Below are positions 52,372 to 62,566 of a stretch of DNA of 64,000 nucleotides, piece by piece. The DNA lies in the NCBI RefSeq assembly GCF_014647415.1, contig NZ_BMPD01000002.1:462324-526323 (forward strand). Reading direction: 5' to 3'. The first letter of the stretch is position 1. Each line of letters opens with the position of its first letter. Below the pieces are notes generated by a model, which was not told the origin of the DNA, searched no databases, and worked only from the letters and a program-made list of their open reading frames with translations. The translations under genes and the position numbers were made by a program. This DNA is from Haloarcula sebkhae. GTDB taxonomy: Archaea > Halobacteriota > Halobacteria > Halobacteriales > Haloarculaceae.

Positions 52372-53511
52372 ATGGAGTTCGACGTTCCCAGCGAACACCG
52401 GATGATCCGAGATTCGGTCCGCGAGTTCTGCGAGAACGAGATTGAGCCGATAGCCCAGGAGATCGAGGAGGAGCACCGTTTCCCGGCGGCGGTATTCGAC
52501 GAACTCGGCGAGTTGGACGTGATGGGCGTGCCGATCAGCGAGGAGTGGGGCGGACTCGGTGGCGACACGCTAATGTACGCGCTCGTCGCCGAGGAACTCG
52601 GACGCGTCTCCGGGAGCATCGGACTCTCGTACGTGGCTCACACGTCACTCGGGGCCAAGCCGATAGAGCTGTTCGGCACGGACGCACAGAAAGAACGCTG
52701 GCTCACACCACTCGCCGCCGGCGAACAGCTCGGCGGCTGGGCGCTCACAGAGCCGGGCAGCGGGAGCGACGCCAGCGACATGGACACGACAGCCGAGCGG
52801 GACGGGGACGAGTACGTCCTCAACGGCACCAAGCAGTTCATCACGAACGCTTCTGTCGCCGGGTCGGTGCTAGTCAAAGCCGTCACCGATCCAGAGACCG
52901 GCTACGACGGTATCTCGACGTTCATCGTCGCCCCGGAAGACGATGGCTGGGAAGTGACGACCGAGTGGGACAAGATGGGCCTGAATGCCTCACCGACCTG
53001 CGAGTTGCTGTTTGACGACTGCCGGATTCCCGCGGATCGACTGCTTGGCGAGGAGGGCGACGGCTGGGCGCAGACGCTGAAGACGCTTAACGGTGGGCGC
53101 ATCTCCATCGCCGCGCTCTCGACGGGGCTAGCACAGGGTGCTTTCGAGGCCGCGAAATCTTACGCTACCGAACGCGAGCAGTTCGACCGACCCATCTCGA
53201 AGTTCGACGCTGTCCGGGACAAAATCGTCGAGATGGACCGCAAAATCGAGCGAGCCCGCCTGCTGACCCACAAGGCCGCGACGATGTACGACCAGGGCGA
53301 AGACGTGACGCGCATGTCGTCGCTGGCAAAGCTCGACGCCAGCGAAATCTGTCGTGAGGTCGCCGAAGACGCCGTTCAGGTGCTTGGCGGCTACGGGTAC
53401 ACGACGGATTTCGCCCCGCAGCGGTTCTACCGGGACGCGAAGCTCATGGAGATCGGCGAGGGAACGAGCGAGATACAGCGAATGGTGCTCGGCCGAGAAC
53501 TGGGCCTGTAA
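52372..53511 (+). CDS. Acyl-CoA dehydrogenase (second)
   Basis: This 379-residue enzyme starts at the ATG at 52372, about 25 bases after a TATTTATTAAC box. The family signatures ALTEPGSGSDASDMD, FITNASVAGS and GGYGYTTDFAPQRFYRD are present, with the catalytic Glu in IGEGTSE. It is a paralogue of the gene at 42523-43671. It may act on branched or short-chain substrates; that cannot be told from the sequence. Confidence 0.94.
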   Translation: MEFDVPSEHRMIRDSVREFCENEIEPIAQEIEEEHRFPAAVFDELGELDVMGVPISEEWGGLGGDTLMYALVAEELGRVSGSIGLSYVAHTSLGAKPIELFGTDAQKERWLTPLAAGEQLGGWALTEPGSGSDASDMDTTAERDGDEYVLNGTKQFITNASVAGSVLVKAVTDPETGYDGISTFIVAPEDDGWEVTTEWDKMGLNASPTCELLFDDCRIPADRLLGEEGDGWAQTLKTLNGGRISIAALSTGLAQGAFEAAKSYATEREQFDRPISKFDAVRDKIVEMDRKIERARLLTHKAATMYDQGEDVTRMSSLAKLDASEICREVAEDAVQVLGGYGYTTDFAPQRFYRDAKLMEIGEGTSEIQRMVLGRELGL

Positions 53512-53526
53512 CGACCTTCGGAACGC

Positions 53527-53943
53527 CTACACGTCGGACGGACCTTCCGGGACGATAGTAACGGGCACGTCGGCGGCGTCGATGACAGCAACTGCGGCGT
53601 CGCCTTCCCGGAGTCTCCCGGCCAGCCCCTTCGGCTCGTGACCCATGACGATGTGCTGAACATCCACGTCAGCCGCGAGTTCGAGCAGTTCGTTGCCGAT
53701 CCGCGTGCCCGAACGCATTGCTGACCGGCCGACGTGTTCGATAGCGACCGTCGCCACGACGGTGGCGTCGCGGAACCGGTCACGCATCTCGTCCCGGAGT
53801 TGCATGGCCGTGCCGTCAGCGGTGTCTTCGTCGACGAGGTGGACGACGTACAGTTCCTCGTCAAGCCCGTCGGCGAGGCGAACCGCCGTGTCAATAACTG
53901 TCGGAGAGACCGAATCGTTGGCGATAGCCACGAGAATGGTCAT
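53527..53943 (-). CDS. UspA-family universal stress protein
   Basis: This 138-residue protein starts at the ATG at 53943 (MTILVAIAND). It has the UspA alpha/beta fold with the ATP-type GHEPKG-x-AGRLREGDAAVAVIDAADVPVTIV end. The exact Gly-x2-Gly-x9-Gly pattern is only partly conserved, so ATP binding is uncertain. Confidence 0.86.
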   Translation of the reverse strand: MTILVAIANDSVSPTVIDTAVRLADGLDEELYVVHLVDEDTADGTAMQLRDEMRDRFRDATVVATVAIEHVGRSAMRSGTRIGNELLELAADVDVQHIVMGHEPKGLAGRLREGDAAVAVIDAADVPVTIVPEGPSDV

Positions 53944-53998
53944 ACAGGACACAAGGCCTTCGCGTGCAAATCACTTTCTGCCAGACTAACAGGTATGC

Positions 53999-55462
53999 TT
54001 ACTCTGTCGCCTTCAGATTGTGGACAGCGTCGACGTACTCGACAACCTCGGCAGTCGGCTGGATGGCCGAGAGTATCGCGTCGGCGTCCTTGTACGCCAT
54101 CGGCGCTTCGTCCCGGACGCCTTTGATGACAGACTCCGAGTAGATACCGTCCATCGCTTCGGCGAACTCGTCCATGTCGACCTCGCTGTGTGCCTGCCGC
54201 CGGCTCATCACGCGGCCTGCACCGTGTGGCGCTGTCTGGTGGTACTCGTCGTTGCCCTTCCCGCGTGCGATAATCGACCCGTCGGCCATGTTGAACGGGA
54301 CGAGCAGCCGCTGGCCGTCGCGGGCTGGAGTCGCGCCCTTGCGGATGGTGAGGTCGCGGAAGTCGATGTAGTTGTGAATAGACTGGAAGCGGTCGATGGG
54401 GTCGATGTCGAGTGCGTCGCAGACGGCATCGCTCATCAGTTCGCGGTTCCAGCGGGCGTACTGCTGGGCGAACAGCATGTCGACGAGGTAGCCGTGGGCC
54501 TCGCGGCCTTCCAGCCAGTCAAGGTCCGTGTTGCGGTCCTCGTCGTCGCTGCTGTGGATGGCGTCCTGGACCTGTCCCAGCGCGTCGAAGGCGTCCTCGA
54601 TTTCCTTGCCGTCCAGTTCGCGGCGGAGACGGTCCTTCCGGATGTAGGACTCGCCCATGCCGCCGGTGACCCAGGCGTAGAGGTCTCGGGATTCGACCGT
54701 ATCGGGGTCGAACTTTAGATACTCGACGTACTCCTCAGGAATCTGGTCGCGGATCTCACCGATGGTCCGGCGGTCCGTCGCCGTCGACTGCCAGTACTCG
54801 GCGACGGACTTTCCGAGGTAACGGGAACCGCTGTGGATGACCAGCCAGTAGTCGCCCGATTCGCGTGCCTGGCCGAACTCGACGAAGTGGTTCCCGCCGC
54901 CCAGCGTCCCCGCGCTCTTGATGATGTACCCCATGCCCTGGCGCTGATCCGCCAGCACGCGGTCACACAGTGATTCGAAGTAGTCCTCGTCGTAGCCGTC
55001 GAAGTCGAACTCCACGGGATCGATGTGTTCGCCGAACCGCTCGGCGTAGGCCGTGTCGAACTGCTCGAAGACGCGGTTGGCCCGCTCGAACGGGAACTCC
55101 TCCACGAAGTGGACCGCGTCGTCGTAGTCGTGAACGTTTCGCCCCATCGGGACAGCTTCGCGGACGCGACGCTCGCGCTCTTCGTCTTCCAGCGGGAGTT
55201 CCGGTCCGAGATTCGTCGCGGCCATCCCACAGCCAACGTCGACGCCGACGATGTTCGGGACGACCCGCTCGCCCAGCGGCATCGTGAAGCCGATGGGTGC
55301 GCCGGCCCCCCAGTGCGTGTCCGGCATGATCCGCACCGGTTCGGTGAACGCGGGATGGTCGATGAGCGTCTCGATCTGCTCCCGACACCCGCTCTCGACG
55401 AGCGATTCGTCATCGACCATCACTCGCGCCGTGGTGTGTTCGCCCGTCAGTTCGAGTACCAT
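53999..55462 (-). CDS. rtcB: tRNA-splicing RNA ligase RtcB
   Basis: This 487-residue ligase joins 2',3'-cyclic phosphate and 5'-OH RNA ends in tRNA splicing and repair. Family elements are clear: VGVDVGCGMAATNL with metal-binding Asp/Cys, GTLGGGNHFVEFGQ, IHSGSRYLGKSVAEYW, the nucleotidylation-site region (HGAGRVMSRRQAHSE, His near 404) and the C-terminal YKDADAILSAIQPTAEVVEYVDAVHNLKA. The length is normal. Confidence 0.96.
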   Translation of the reverse strand: MVLELTGEHTTARVMVDDESLVESGCREQIETLIDHPAFTEPVRIMPDTHWGAGAPIGFTMPLGERVVPNIVGVDVGCGMAATNLGPELPLEDEERERRVREAVPMGRNVHDYDDAVHFVEEFPFERANRVFEQFDTAYAERFGEHIDPVEFDFDGYDEDYFESLCDRVLADQRQGMGYIIKSAGTLGGGNHFVEFGQARESGDYWLVIHSGSRYLGKSVAEYWQSTATDRRTIGEIRDQIPEEYVEYLKFDPDTVESRDLYAWVTGGMGESYIRKDRLRRELDGKEIEDAFDALGQVQDAIHSSDDEDRNTDLDWLEGREAHGYLVDMLFAQQYARWNRELMSDAVCDALDIDPIDRFQSIHNYIDFRDLTIRKGATPARDGQRLLVPFNMADGSIIARGKGNDEYHQTAPHGAGRVMSRRQAHSEVDMDEFAEAMDGIYSESVIKGVRDEAPMAYKDADAILSAIQPTAEVVEYVDAVHNLKATE

Positions 55463-55664
55463 TGGTGTCGTATCGTAGTCGCATAGAGGGTTTGAACCTC
55501 ACGGTGGCCCGTGAGTGGGTGCCTCCCCTCCGGAGCAAATAAAAAACCACAGCCGAACGGGCGAGGACACGCTAAATCGTTGATGTTCCCCTTCTCAGCC
55601 GCTGAGATGGGTTTTCAGTCTGTGAGAACACCCTTCCCCTTATATGCCACCGTGGTGCGGAACT

Positions 55665-55680
55665 TCACATGTGAGGTGAC
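55665..55680 (+). promoter_or_regulatory. Palindrome and ribosome-binding site before DoxX gene
   Basis: TCACATGTGA (55665-55674) is a perfect 10-bp palindrome that runs into GAGGTGA, a good Shine-Dalgarno sequence five to six bases before the ATG at 55685. A TATA-like TTATATGCC lies about 40 bases upstream. The same GAGGTGA precedes the next gene. Confidence 0.45.
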
Positions 55681-55684
55681 ACAG

Positions 55685-56209
55685 ATGTCCTATCAAGCGG
55701 CGAACCCCCTGGCAGACGACTTCGAGCTCGAGCTCGGCGGGGCTTGGACCGCGTACTGGCTGGCGTTCCTGCGTGTCGTAACCGGCTGGTGGTTCTTCCA
55801 CGCAGGCGTAACGAAGCTCATCGAGAACGGGCTGGCCTACACGTACGGGCCGACCTACCTCAAGCAGATGACTGGCACGGCACTCGGTCCGATCCCCGTG
55901 CTGATGGGCGAATACCTGGGCTGGGTCATTCAGGCGATGGTCCCGCTGGGCGAGACGCTCATCGGGCTCGGGCTGATGGTCGGCGCACTGGTCCGACTCG
56001 CCTCCGTGTTCGGGGTCTTCTTCATGTCCCTGTTCTGGATCGGCAACGCGGAGTTCGGCCACGGGCTGGTCAACAGCGACTTCATGGGCATACTACTGTT
56101 CGTGACGATGATCGTGCTGGCCACCGGTCGCTACTACGGCCTCGATGCGATCATCGAGAAGACCAAACTGGTCAAACGACACCCGAAACTCAGGTACCTG
56201 CTCGGTTAA
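55685..56209 (+). CDS. DoxX-family membrane protein
   Basis: This 174-residue protein starts at the ATG at 55685, chosen by the GAGGTGA site just before it. It has four membrane helices, with the DoxX-type FLRVVTGWWFFHAGVTKLIE start and GETLIGLGLMVGALVRLAS. It may be part of a membrane oxidoreductase complex. It forms an operon with the small membrane gene that follows by 14 bases. Confidence 0.85.
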   Translation: MSYQAANPLADDFELELGGAWTAYWLAFLRVVTGWWFFHAGVTKLIENGLAYTYGPTYLKQMTGTALGPIPVLMGEYLGWVIQAMVPLGETLIGLGLMVGALVRLASVFGVFFMSLFWIGNAEFGHGLVNSDFMGILLFVTMIVLATGRYYGLDAIIEKTKLVKRHPKLRYLLG

Positions 56210-56223
56210 CGAGGTGACCACCA

Positions 56224-56520
56224 ATGCAACAACACACCACCGTCATCGACAAAGCGGCGATGGCACTCAGCGGCGGATTGATGCTGCTGGGCGTCGTCGT
56301 CCTCGGCATCGTGGAGATACTGGCGGGGAAGCCCTACAGCGCGGCACCGCTGACGAACGACGCAGGCGAGATCATCGCGACGCCGATGATCGATCCGACG
56401 CTCCGGACCGGGCTGGTCTTGGCCGGCCTTCTGGTCCTGGCCCTGTACGGGGTCTACAGGCTCGTCGCCCCAATGAAGACTGAGACGGCCACGACACAGC
56501 AAGAAATCACGGCAGATTAA
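56224..56520 (+). CDS. Small membrane protein in DoxX operon
   Basis: This 98-residue protein has two hydrophobic helices (about 13-37 and 60-78) separated by a polar extracellular loop. It has a GAGGTGA site seven bases upstream and follows the DoxX gene closely. It is probably its partner. No family name can be given. Confidence 0.72.
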   Translation: MQQHTTVIDKAAMALSGGLMLLGVVVLGIVEILAGKPYSAAPLTNDAGEIIATPMIDPTLRTGLVLAGLLVLALYGVYRLVAPMKTETATTQQEITAD

Positions 56521-56711
56521 GCAGTTCTCGTTTTCGTTGTTTTAACCCGACGTGTCGAGCCTGTCTACAGAAGTGATAGTGGGTGCCGCTCCACCCCACC
56601 GATTCCCCACTGACAATGTATTTACTGTGGCCATATTAATCAGGTGGGGTAGTTTCTGATTCTGATAGAGCCCACCACAACGCTCATTTCTGTGGTCGTG
56701 TTGATATCTAT

Positions 56712-57404
56712 ATGCCTTCGCTGGTGGTTCACTACGCTTTTGTGGGGTTACTTGCTGCAACGCTGCTGGGTGCTGCATTCGATAAGCGGTCGCTGCTCCT
56801 GTCGGTACTCGTCGTCACATTCCCCGATGTAGACGCGTTCCTCGGCCTCTACTGGCAGGCCGGCCACCGGGCTGCGACGACGAATCTCGTCATCCCGGCA
56901 GTGCTGGCGCTCCTCATTGGAGTCGACCTGTACGTGCGTGACGAATCGTATATCAGGGGCCGCTGGGGGGCCTACGGTGTCCGTGTCAGCTGGTTCTGCG
57001 TCGTGGTGTACGTGGTTGGTCACGTACTCCTAGACCTGATTACGGGCGGTGCGAACCTCTTCTGGCCGCTGTACGACCAGTTCTACCAGCTCAGCGGCCA
57101 CCTAGAGCTGTCGAGCCAGCGTGGCATCGTCCAGACGTTCGTCGAACTGCCCGACCCGCCCGCTCAGACATCCGGTGGCACCGGTACGGGGGGGAGCGGC
57201 GGGTCGACCACGCAGTCGATGGGCAACTCCAGCGAGGTGCAGATGAGTACTGGCATCGACCCCAACCCGGGACAGCCGGAACCCGAAACCGTCGACCGCG
57301 TGTTCCCCATCGCCCGGAGCGGCTGGGAGCTGGTCATCCTTGTCGTCGGGACGCTTGCCACCGCTGCTCGCCTCCGCATCGGCCACGACCTCCCCGACGA
57401 GTGA
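56712..57404 (+). CDS. Membrane-bound metal-dependent hydrolase-like protein
   Basis: This 230-residue membrane protein resembles the DUF457/YdjM-type hydrolases: HYAFVGLL near the start, a DVDAFLG acidic pair and GHVLLDLITGGANLFWPLY in the middle. A Gly/Ser/Thr-rich insert (about 155-195) lies between the last two membrane segments, likely outside the cell. Function uncertain. Confidence 0.8.
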   Translation: MPSLVVHYAFVGLLAATLLGAAFDKRSLLLSVLVVTFPDVDAFLGLYWQAGHRAATTNLVIPAVLALLIGVDLYVRDESYIRGRWGAYGVRVSWFCVVVYVVGHVLLDLITGGANLFWPLYDQFYQLSGHLELSSQRGIVQTFVELPDPPAQTSGGTGTGGSGGSTTQSMGNSSEVQMSTGIDPNPGQPEPETVDRVFPIARSGWELVILVVGTLATAARLRIGHDLPDE

Positions 57405-57476
57405 TGGACCGCCGGGCGGCACTGCGGAGCGTTCGCTTTCGAGTCCTTCATATACGACCTGGCACACCGGGAAACC

Positions 57477-58163
57477 ATGGGCTTCGAGGTACGCCGACGA
57501 CTCAGTGTTGCCGACACGGTGACGTTGTTCAACGCCGTCGTCGGGTTCGTCGCCGGAGCCATCGCCTTCACTGACCCCCATCTGGCCGCTCGCCTCATTC
57601 TGCTGGCGGTCATCGCCGATGCAATCGACGGGATCGTTGCCCGGAACGGTGACAGCTCGGCGGTCGGCCCGCTGCTGGATTCCGTGACTGACGTGGTTTC
57701 GTTCGGTGCGACACCGAGCCTCTTTCTCTACGTGCTGTTGACGGACGCCTACGGCGGTATCGAATCCGCCCATCCAGCCGTGTTCGTCGGCCTCGCCCTG
57801 CTCGCCTCTGCGTACGTCGTGTGTTCCATTGTCAGGACGGCGTTCTACTCGACGTATTTCGACGCACCCGACGAACGGCCGGGCATGCCAAACACGCTCG
57901 GGAGTATCATCATCGCGACGGCGTATCTGAGCGGCATCACGAACCCGCTCGTTCTGAGTGTCGGTGCGCTCGGTCTCTCGCTTGCGATGATCGCGCCCTT
58001 CGACTATCCAAAGCCGGGGCCGAAATACGCCATCCCGATGGGTGTTGTACAAGCCGTCGCCGTCATCGCACCGATGGCGTTCTTCCGGGCCGGGCCGCGG
58101 GCGATGCTCGCCATCGCGCTGCTGTTCTTTGCGCTTGGACCGTGGGTTTACCCCGGAGAGTAA
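57477..58163 (+). CDS. pssA: CDP-alcohol phosphatidyltransferase (archaetidylserine synthase-like)
   Basis: This 228-residue membrane enzyme joins a CDP-activated lipid to an alcohol. The diagnostic D-x2-DG-x2-AR-x8-G-x3-D-x3-D motif is present as DAIDGIVARN...GPLLDSVTD. FGATPS fits the PssA branch, suggesting serine as acceptor. It is needed for polar lipid synthesis. Eight membrane segments are predicted. Confidence 0.88.
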   Translation: MGFEVRRRLSVADTVTLFNAVVGFVAGAIAFTDPHLAARLILLAVIADAIDGIVARNGDSSAVGPLLDSVTDVVSFGATPSLFLYVLLTDAYGGIESAHPAVFVGLALLASAYVVCSIVRTAFYSTYFDAPDERPGMPNTLGSIIIATAYLSGITNPLVLSVGALGLSLAMIAPFDYPKPGPKYAIPMGVVQAVAVIAPMAFFRAGPRAMLAIALLFFALGPWVYPGE

Positions 58164-58184
58164 TCCTCACAGGTCGCGCCCCGC

Positions 58185-58961
58185 TCAGACCGTGTCCTCG
58201 ATGAACTCTCTCAGAATGTCGTTGAACGCCTCGGGTTGTTCGACCATCGCGAGGTGTGCGGCGTCGGGGACGAACGACACCTCCCCGTCGGGGATCTCGT
58301 GGGCCAGCGTCTCGTGATACGCCCGCGGGGTCAGTTTGTCGTGCTCGCCACAGACGGCCAGCACAGGTATATCAATCTCGCCGAGTCGGTCTCGCACGTC
58401 GAATCCGTGACAGGTCATGAAATCGCGCCGGGTCACGGCCTGCCCGACCGCCGCCATCTGCTCGCGGGAGCGGGCGAGGGCCTCGTGATCCGTGTCGTGG
58501 AACAGGCGGTCCCGTTCGTGTAAGAACTCGACAGCACGGTCCCAGTCGGTTGCGAGCCACTCCTGCAGTCCTTCAAACACCGGGAGTTCGGGGCCGGTCC
58601 CCAGCAACACTATTGCCGCGGGCGTCCAGTCCCGCTCCAGCGCCACCCACTGGGCGACGGCCCCACCCAGCGAATTACCGACCAGCACGTCCGCGTCCGT
58701 CTCCCGCCCTACAGCGACCACGTCGTCCGCGTAGGCGTTGAGGGTCGTGATCCCGGCATCGGCGTCGATGTCGTCGGAGTCACCGTGCCCGGACAGGTCC
58801 AGCGCGACAGCGGGATGAGTCGGTCCGGAGGGCGCGTACTGTCGACCCCACACGCGGTGTGTCGCGCCGCTACCGTGAACATACAGCGCCGTCGGTCCCG
58901 CTGTAGCAGACTGCGTCTCTCTGTACGCCGTGACTCGCCCGTCGTGCTCGATCCAGTTCAT
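58185..58961 (-). CDS. Alpha/beta hydrolase
   Basis: This 258-residue protein starts at the ATG at 58961. It has the nucleophile elbow GNSLGG, an oxyanion YVHGSG, a CGEHDKLTP acid region and a catalytic His in DAAHLAMVEQPEAF. This is a complete hydrolase triad. The substrate cannot be told. Confidence 0.9.
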   Translation of the reverse strand: MNWIEHDGRVTAYRETQSATAGPTALYVHGSGATHRVWGRQYAPSGPTHPAVALDLSGHGDSDDIDADAGITTLNAYADDVVAVGRETDADVLVGNSLGGAVAQWVALERDWTPAAIVLLGTGPELPVFEGLQEWLATDWDRAVEFLHERDRLFHDTDHEALARSREQMAAVGQAVTRRDFMTCHGFDVRDRLGEIDIPVLAVCGEHDKLTPRAYHETLAHEIPDGEVSFVPDAAHLAMVEQPEAFNDILREFIEDTV

Positions 58962-59108
58962 GCAACACCGTTCGGAAGCGGTGTGGATAAAGGATTGGCG
59001 CGCCCAGAACGGGTGTGAACCGCATTCAAGCAACTCCCAAGATTTTCCCGCCGTACGGCGTATTTCGGCGATAGGTTTATATACTTGTCACGCTTACTTT
59101 GAGTTAGC

Positions 59109-59354
59109 ATGACTTCAGAACAGCAGTTGTTCGACGAGACGCCCCTCCGCCGATTCGAGTACGACGACAGCGTCGTGCTCGCGGCGGACGTGGGACCCGC
59201 TGCCGATGCGAGTGTCGATGTGGTCGATGGGACCGTCATCGTCGTCGCTGACGGCCATCAACATGAACAAGAGATCCCTGCCGGTGACGCACGAGCGTTT
59301 ATCAATCACGGGGTTCTCACTATCGAACTGTCAGAGGACGAGGGAGATAACTGA
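59109..59354 (+). CDS. Small Hsp20-like protein before Cdc48
   Basis: This 81-residue acidic protein is mostly beta strands ([33 protein letters not shown]), like a short alpha-crystallin domain. Its stop overlaps the cdc48 start by one base (TGATG). A fixed pairing with Cdc48 in haloarchaea suggests an adaptor or co-chaperone role. This is inference. Confidence 0.8.
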   Translation: MTSEQQLFDETPLRRFEYDDSVVLAADVGPAADASVDVVDGTVIVVADGHQHEQEIPAGDARAFINHGVLTIELSEDEGDN

Positions 59355-61627
59355 TGAGACTTACTGTCAAACCACTCAAACAGAAAGACGCCGGCCGTGG
59401 CCTCGCGGCTATCGACCGCGCCGCGATGGACGAACTCGAACTCGAGAACGGCGACTACATCGTTCTCGAAGGGAAACAGGACAGCCGCGCAGTCGCCCGC
59501 GTCTGGCCCGGCTACCCCGAGGACGAGGGGAAGGGTATCGTTCGCATTGACGGGCAGCTTCGTCAGGAAGCCAACGTCGGTATCGACGACCCGGTCAACA
59601 TCGAAAAGGCCGATGTCAACCCCGCGACCTCGGTCACCGTCGCGCTGCCCCAGAACCTCCGGGTTCGGGGCAACGTCGGCCCGATGATCCGGAACAACCT
59701 CAGCGGTCAGGCCGTCACACAGGGCCAGACCGTTCCGGTGAGCTTCGGCCTCGGACCGCTCTCCTCGATGTCCGGCCAGAAGATCCCGCTGAAGATCGCC
59801 GAAACCGAGCCCTCCGGGACGGTCGTCGTGACCGACTCCACAGACATACAGGTCAGCGAGATGCCCGCCGAGCAGGTCCACAGCGGCGAGGGCGCACCCG
59901 AAGCCCGCGACACGCCTGACGTGACCTACGAGGACATCGGCGGCCTCGACCGCGAGCTCGAACAGGTCCGTGAGATGATCGAGCTGCCGATGCGCCACCC
60001 CGAACTGTTCCAGCAGCTCGGTATCGAGCCGCCGAAGGGCGTCCTCCTGCACGGCCCGCCCGGCACCGGGAAGACGCTGATGGCCAAGGCTGTCGCAAAC
60101 GAGATCGACGCCTACTTCACCACTATCTCCGGCCCGGAGATCATGTCGAAGTACTACGGCGAGAGCGAGGAGCAACTCCGCGAGATCTTCGACGAGGCCT
60201 CGGAGAACTCCCCCGCTATCGTCTTCATTGACGAGATCGACTCTATCGCCCCGAAGCGCGGCGAGACCCAGGGCGACGTGGAACGCCGCGTCGTCGCCCA
60301 GCTACTCAGCTTGATGGACGGGCTCGAAGAGCGCGGGCAGGTCATCGTCATCGGGGCGACGAACCGCGTCGACGCCATCGACCCGGCGCTGCGCCGTGGT
60401 GGCCGCTTCGACCGCGAGATCGAGATCGGTGTCCCGGACAAGGAGGGTCGCAAGGAGATCCTGCAGGTCCACACCCGCGGGATGCCCCTCTCCGAGGAGA
60501 TCAACATCGAGAACTACGCCGAGAACACCCACGGCTTCGTCGGCGCTGACCTCGCCTCCCTCACGAAAGAGAGTGCGATGAACGCACTCCGACGTATCCG
60601 CCCCGAACTCGACCTCGAATCCGACGAGATCGACGCCGAGGTACTGGAACGGCTGGAGATCAGCGATACGGACTTCCGCGAGGCGATGAAGGGCATCGAG
60701 CCCTCCGCGCTCCGGGAGGTCTTCGTCGAAGTCCCGGACGTTACCTGGGACTCCGTCGGTGGCCTCGAAGGTACCAAGGAGCGGCTCCGGGAGACCATCC
60801 AGTGGCCGCTGGAGTACGAGGACGTGTTCGAGTCGATGGATCTGGAAGCCGCAAAGGGCGTGCTGATGTACGGCCCGCCCGGCACCGGGAAGACGCTGCT
60901 GGCGAAAGCCGTCGCCAACGAGGCCCAGTCCAACTTCATCTCCGTGAAGGGACCGGAACTCCTGAACAAGTTCGTCGGCGAGTCCGAGAAGGGCGTCCGC
61001 GAAGTGTTCAGCAAGGCCCGCGAGAACGCCCCGACCGTGGTGTTCTTCGACGAGATCGACTCCATCGCCGGCGAACGTGGCGGCGGCACGACCGACTCCG
61101 GCGTCGGCGAGCGCGTCGTCTCCCAGCTCCTGACGGAGCTAGACGGCATCGAGGACATGGAAAACGTCGTCGTCGTCGCGACCACGAACCGGCCGGACCT
61201 CATCGACGACGCGCTCCTGCGCCCCGGCCGACTCGACAGGCACGTCCACGTGCCCGTCCCGGACGAGGAAGCCCGGCGCGCTATCTTCCAGGTTCACACT
61301 CGCGACAAGCCGCTGGCCGACGGCGTCGATCTCGACCAACTGGCCAGCCGAACGGACGGCTACGTCGGCGCAGACATCGAAGCGGTCGCCCGCGAGGCGT
61401 CGATGGCCGCGACCCGGGAGTTCATCAACAGCGTGGACCCCGAGGAGATCGGCGACAGTGTCAGCAACGTCCGTGTGACGATGGACCACTTTGAGCACGC
61501 GCTCGAAGAAGTCGGCCCCAGCGTCACCGAGGAGACCCGCGAGCGCTACGACGAGATCGAACAGCGCTTCGACCGGGCCGAACCCGGCGTCACCGAGGAG
61601 AGCACGGCTAGCCGAACCTTCCAGTAG
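59354..61627 (+). CDS. cdc48: Cdc48/VAT-type AAA ATPase
   Basis: This 757-residue unfoldase has an N-terminal substrate domain (1-185) and two AAA modules. The Walker A loops HGPPGTGKT and YGPPGTGKT lie at about 233 and 504, with Walker [14 protein letters not shown] and [13 protein letters not shown]. It extracts and unfolds proteins and feeds the proteasome. All arginine fingers and sensor residues appear present. Confidence 0.97.
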   Translation: MRLTVKPLKQKDAGRGLAAIDRAAMDELELENGDYIVLEGKQDSRAVARVWPGYPEDEGKGIVRIDGQLRQEANVGIDDPVNIEKADVNPATSVTVALPQNLRVRGNVGPMIRNNLSGQAVTQGQTVPVSFGLGPLSSMSGQKIPLKIAETEPSGTVVVTDSTDIQVSEMPAEQVHSGEGAPEARDTPDVTYEDIGGLDRELEQVREMIELPMRHPELFQQLGIEPPKGVLLHGPPGTGKTLMAKAVANEIDAYFTTISGPEIMSKYYGESEEQLREIFDEASENSPAIVFIDEIDSIAPKRGETQGDVERRVVAQLLSLMDGLEERGQVIVIGATNRVDAIDPALRRGGRFDREIEIGVPDKEGRKEILQVHTRGMPLSEEINIENYAENTHGFVGADLASLTKESAMNALRRIRPELDLESDEIDAEVLERLEISDTDFREAMKGIEPSALREVFVEVPDVTWDSVGGLEGTKERLRETIQWPLEYEDVFESMDLEAAKGVLMYGPPGTGKTLLAKAVANEAQSNFISVKGPELLNKFVGESEKGVREVFSKARENAPTVVFFDEIDSIAGERGGGTTDSGVGERVVSQLLTELDGIEDMENVVVVATTNRPDLIDDALLRPGRLDRHVHVPVPDEEARRAIFQVHTRDKPLADGVDLDQLASRTDGYVGADIEAVAREASMAATREFINSVDPEEIGDSVSNVRVTMDHFEHALEEVGPSVTEETRERYDEIEQRFDRAEPGVTEESTASRTFQ

Positions 61628-61684
61628 CGACGGTCGGCACACCACTGCTGATTTTTCCGCACTGTCGGCACGTTTCCCGCTTCG

Positions 61685-62434
61685 TTATTGCTCATCACCC
61701 CTGTCCAGCGTGATTTCGCGACACTCGTAGACTTCTCTCGTCGCACCTGAGCCGCCGACGGTGACCGGTCCCGAATCGGTTTCGATGGTGAGCGACCGTT
61801 CGGCCGGGTTCTTACTCGATGCGGGATAGACGATACTCTGCCGGGCGTTTATTACCGGTCCTGATATCGTCGTCTCAGTGCGGTCCGCCGTCGAGAGTAC
61901 CCGGGCGCGAGCGGTGATCGGCGTGCCCTCGCGCAGCGCCAGCGCCGCCGCAAGCACCGCGAACTGGAACGCCGAAAACGTCCGCGGGAACACACAGACG
62001 TCGGCGATGTAGCATTCCGTTCCCATCAGCCAGTGGCTCCCGAGGAACATCGTGAACTCATCGTGTGCGAGGTTTTCGTTATCGAATTCGGTCGCCTGAT
62101 AGTCCGCCATCGAATTAGTCAGCAGTTCGGAATGCCCCGTGAGTCCGCGCTGCATATCAGCGGTCACGAGCAGTGGGGTAATGCCGCTCTCGATTGTCCG
62201 CACCGCCGTGGCAATATCGTCGTATGCGGGTGTTGGTGCTGTCTCATCGCCATGGACCAGTAACAACACCAATACATCCCGCTCGATAGCTGCGCCGAGT
62301 TGCGGCACAAACTCATGGAGGGCCGATTTTGGGACCGCGATCGTGAGACTCTCCTCGGCACTGTCAATAAGTGAGTGCATCGCATCGATGACTGCCGACT
62401 GGGTCTGATGGGTTTGCAGTCCCGATTGTGCCAT
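61685..62434 (-). CDS. TrmB-like sensor domain without DNA-binding domain
   Basis: This protein has about 249 residues from the ATG at 62434 (an ATG at 62455 adds seven). Its start, a helix with VIDAMHSLIDSAEESLTIAVP followed by LVLLLVHGDE, matches the TrmB effector domain, and its C-terminal beta-rich part (TVGGSGATREVYECREI) fits too. The winged helix that normally precedes it is missing. It may work as a small-molecule sensor or anti-regulator. Divergent from the kinase-like gene. Confidence 0.7.
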   Translation of the reverse strand: MAQSGLQTHQTQSAVIDAMHSLIDSAEESLTIAVPKSALHEFVPQLGAAIERDVLVLLLVHGDETAPTPAYDDIATAVRTIESGITPLLVTADMQRGLTGHSELLTNSMADYQATEFDNENLAHDEFTMFLGSHWLMGTECYIADVCVFPRTFSAFQFAVLAAALALREGTPITARARVLSTADRTETTISGPVINARQSIVYPASSKNPAERSLTIETDSGPVTVGGSGATREVYECREITLDRGDEQ

Positions 62435-62566
62435 CAGCAGAGAATTCGGTGCCACGTGTATAAATCGTCCCCTGAATTCGGAGAGAGCGTCGCTGTGGCG
62501 GGAAATGTCATCAGTGACGATAGTTAGGGTGTAACTTCTTTATGTATGTATCTCCTCGGAAAGGTG

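Noticed and set aside
57102-58052. A 316-codon minus-strand frame
   Set aside because: It is antisense to pssA and the hydrolase-like gene and has no coherent domain.
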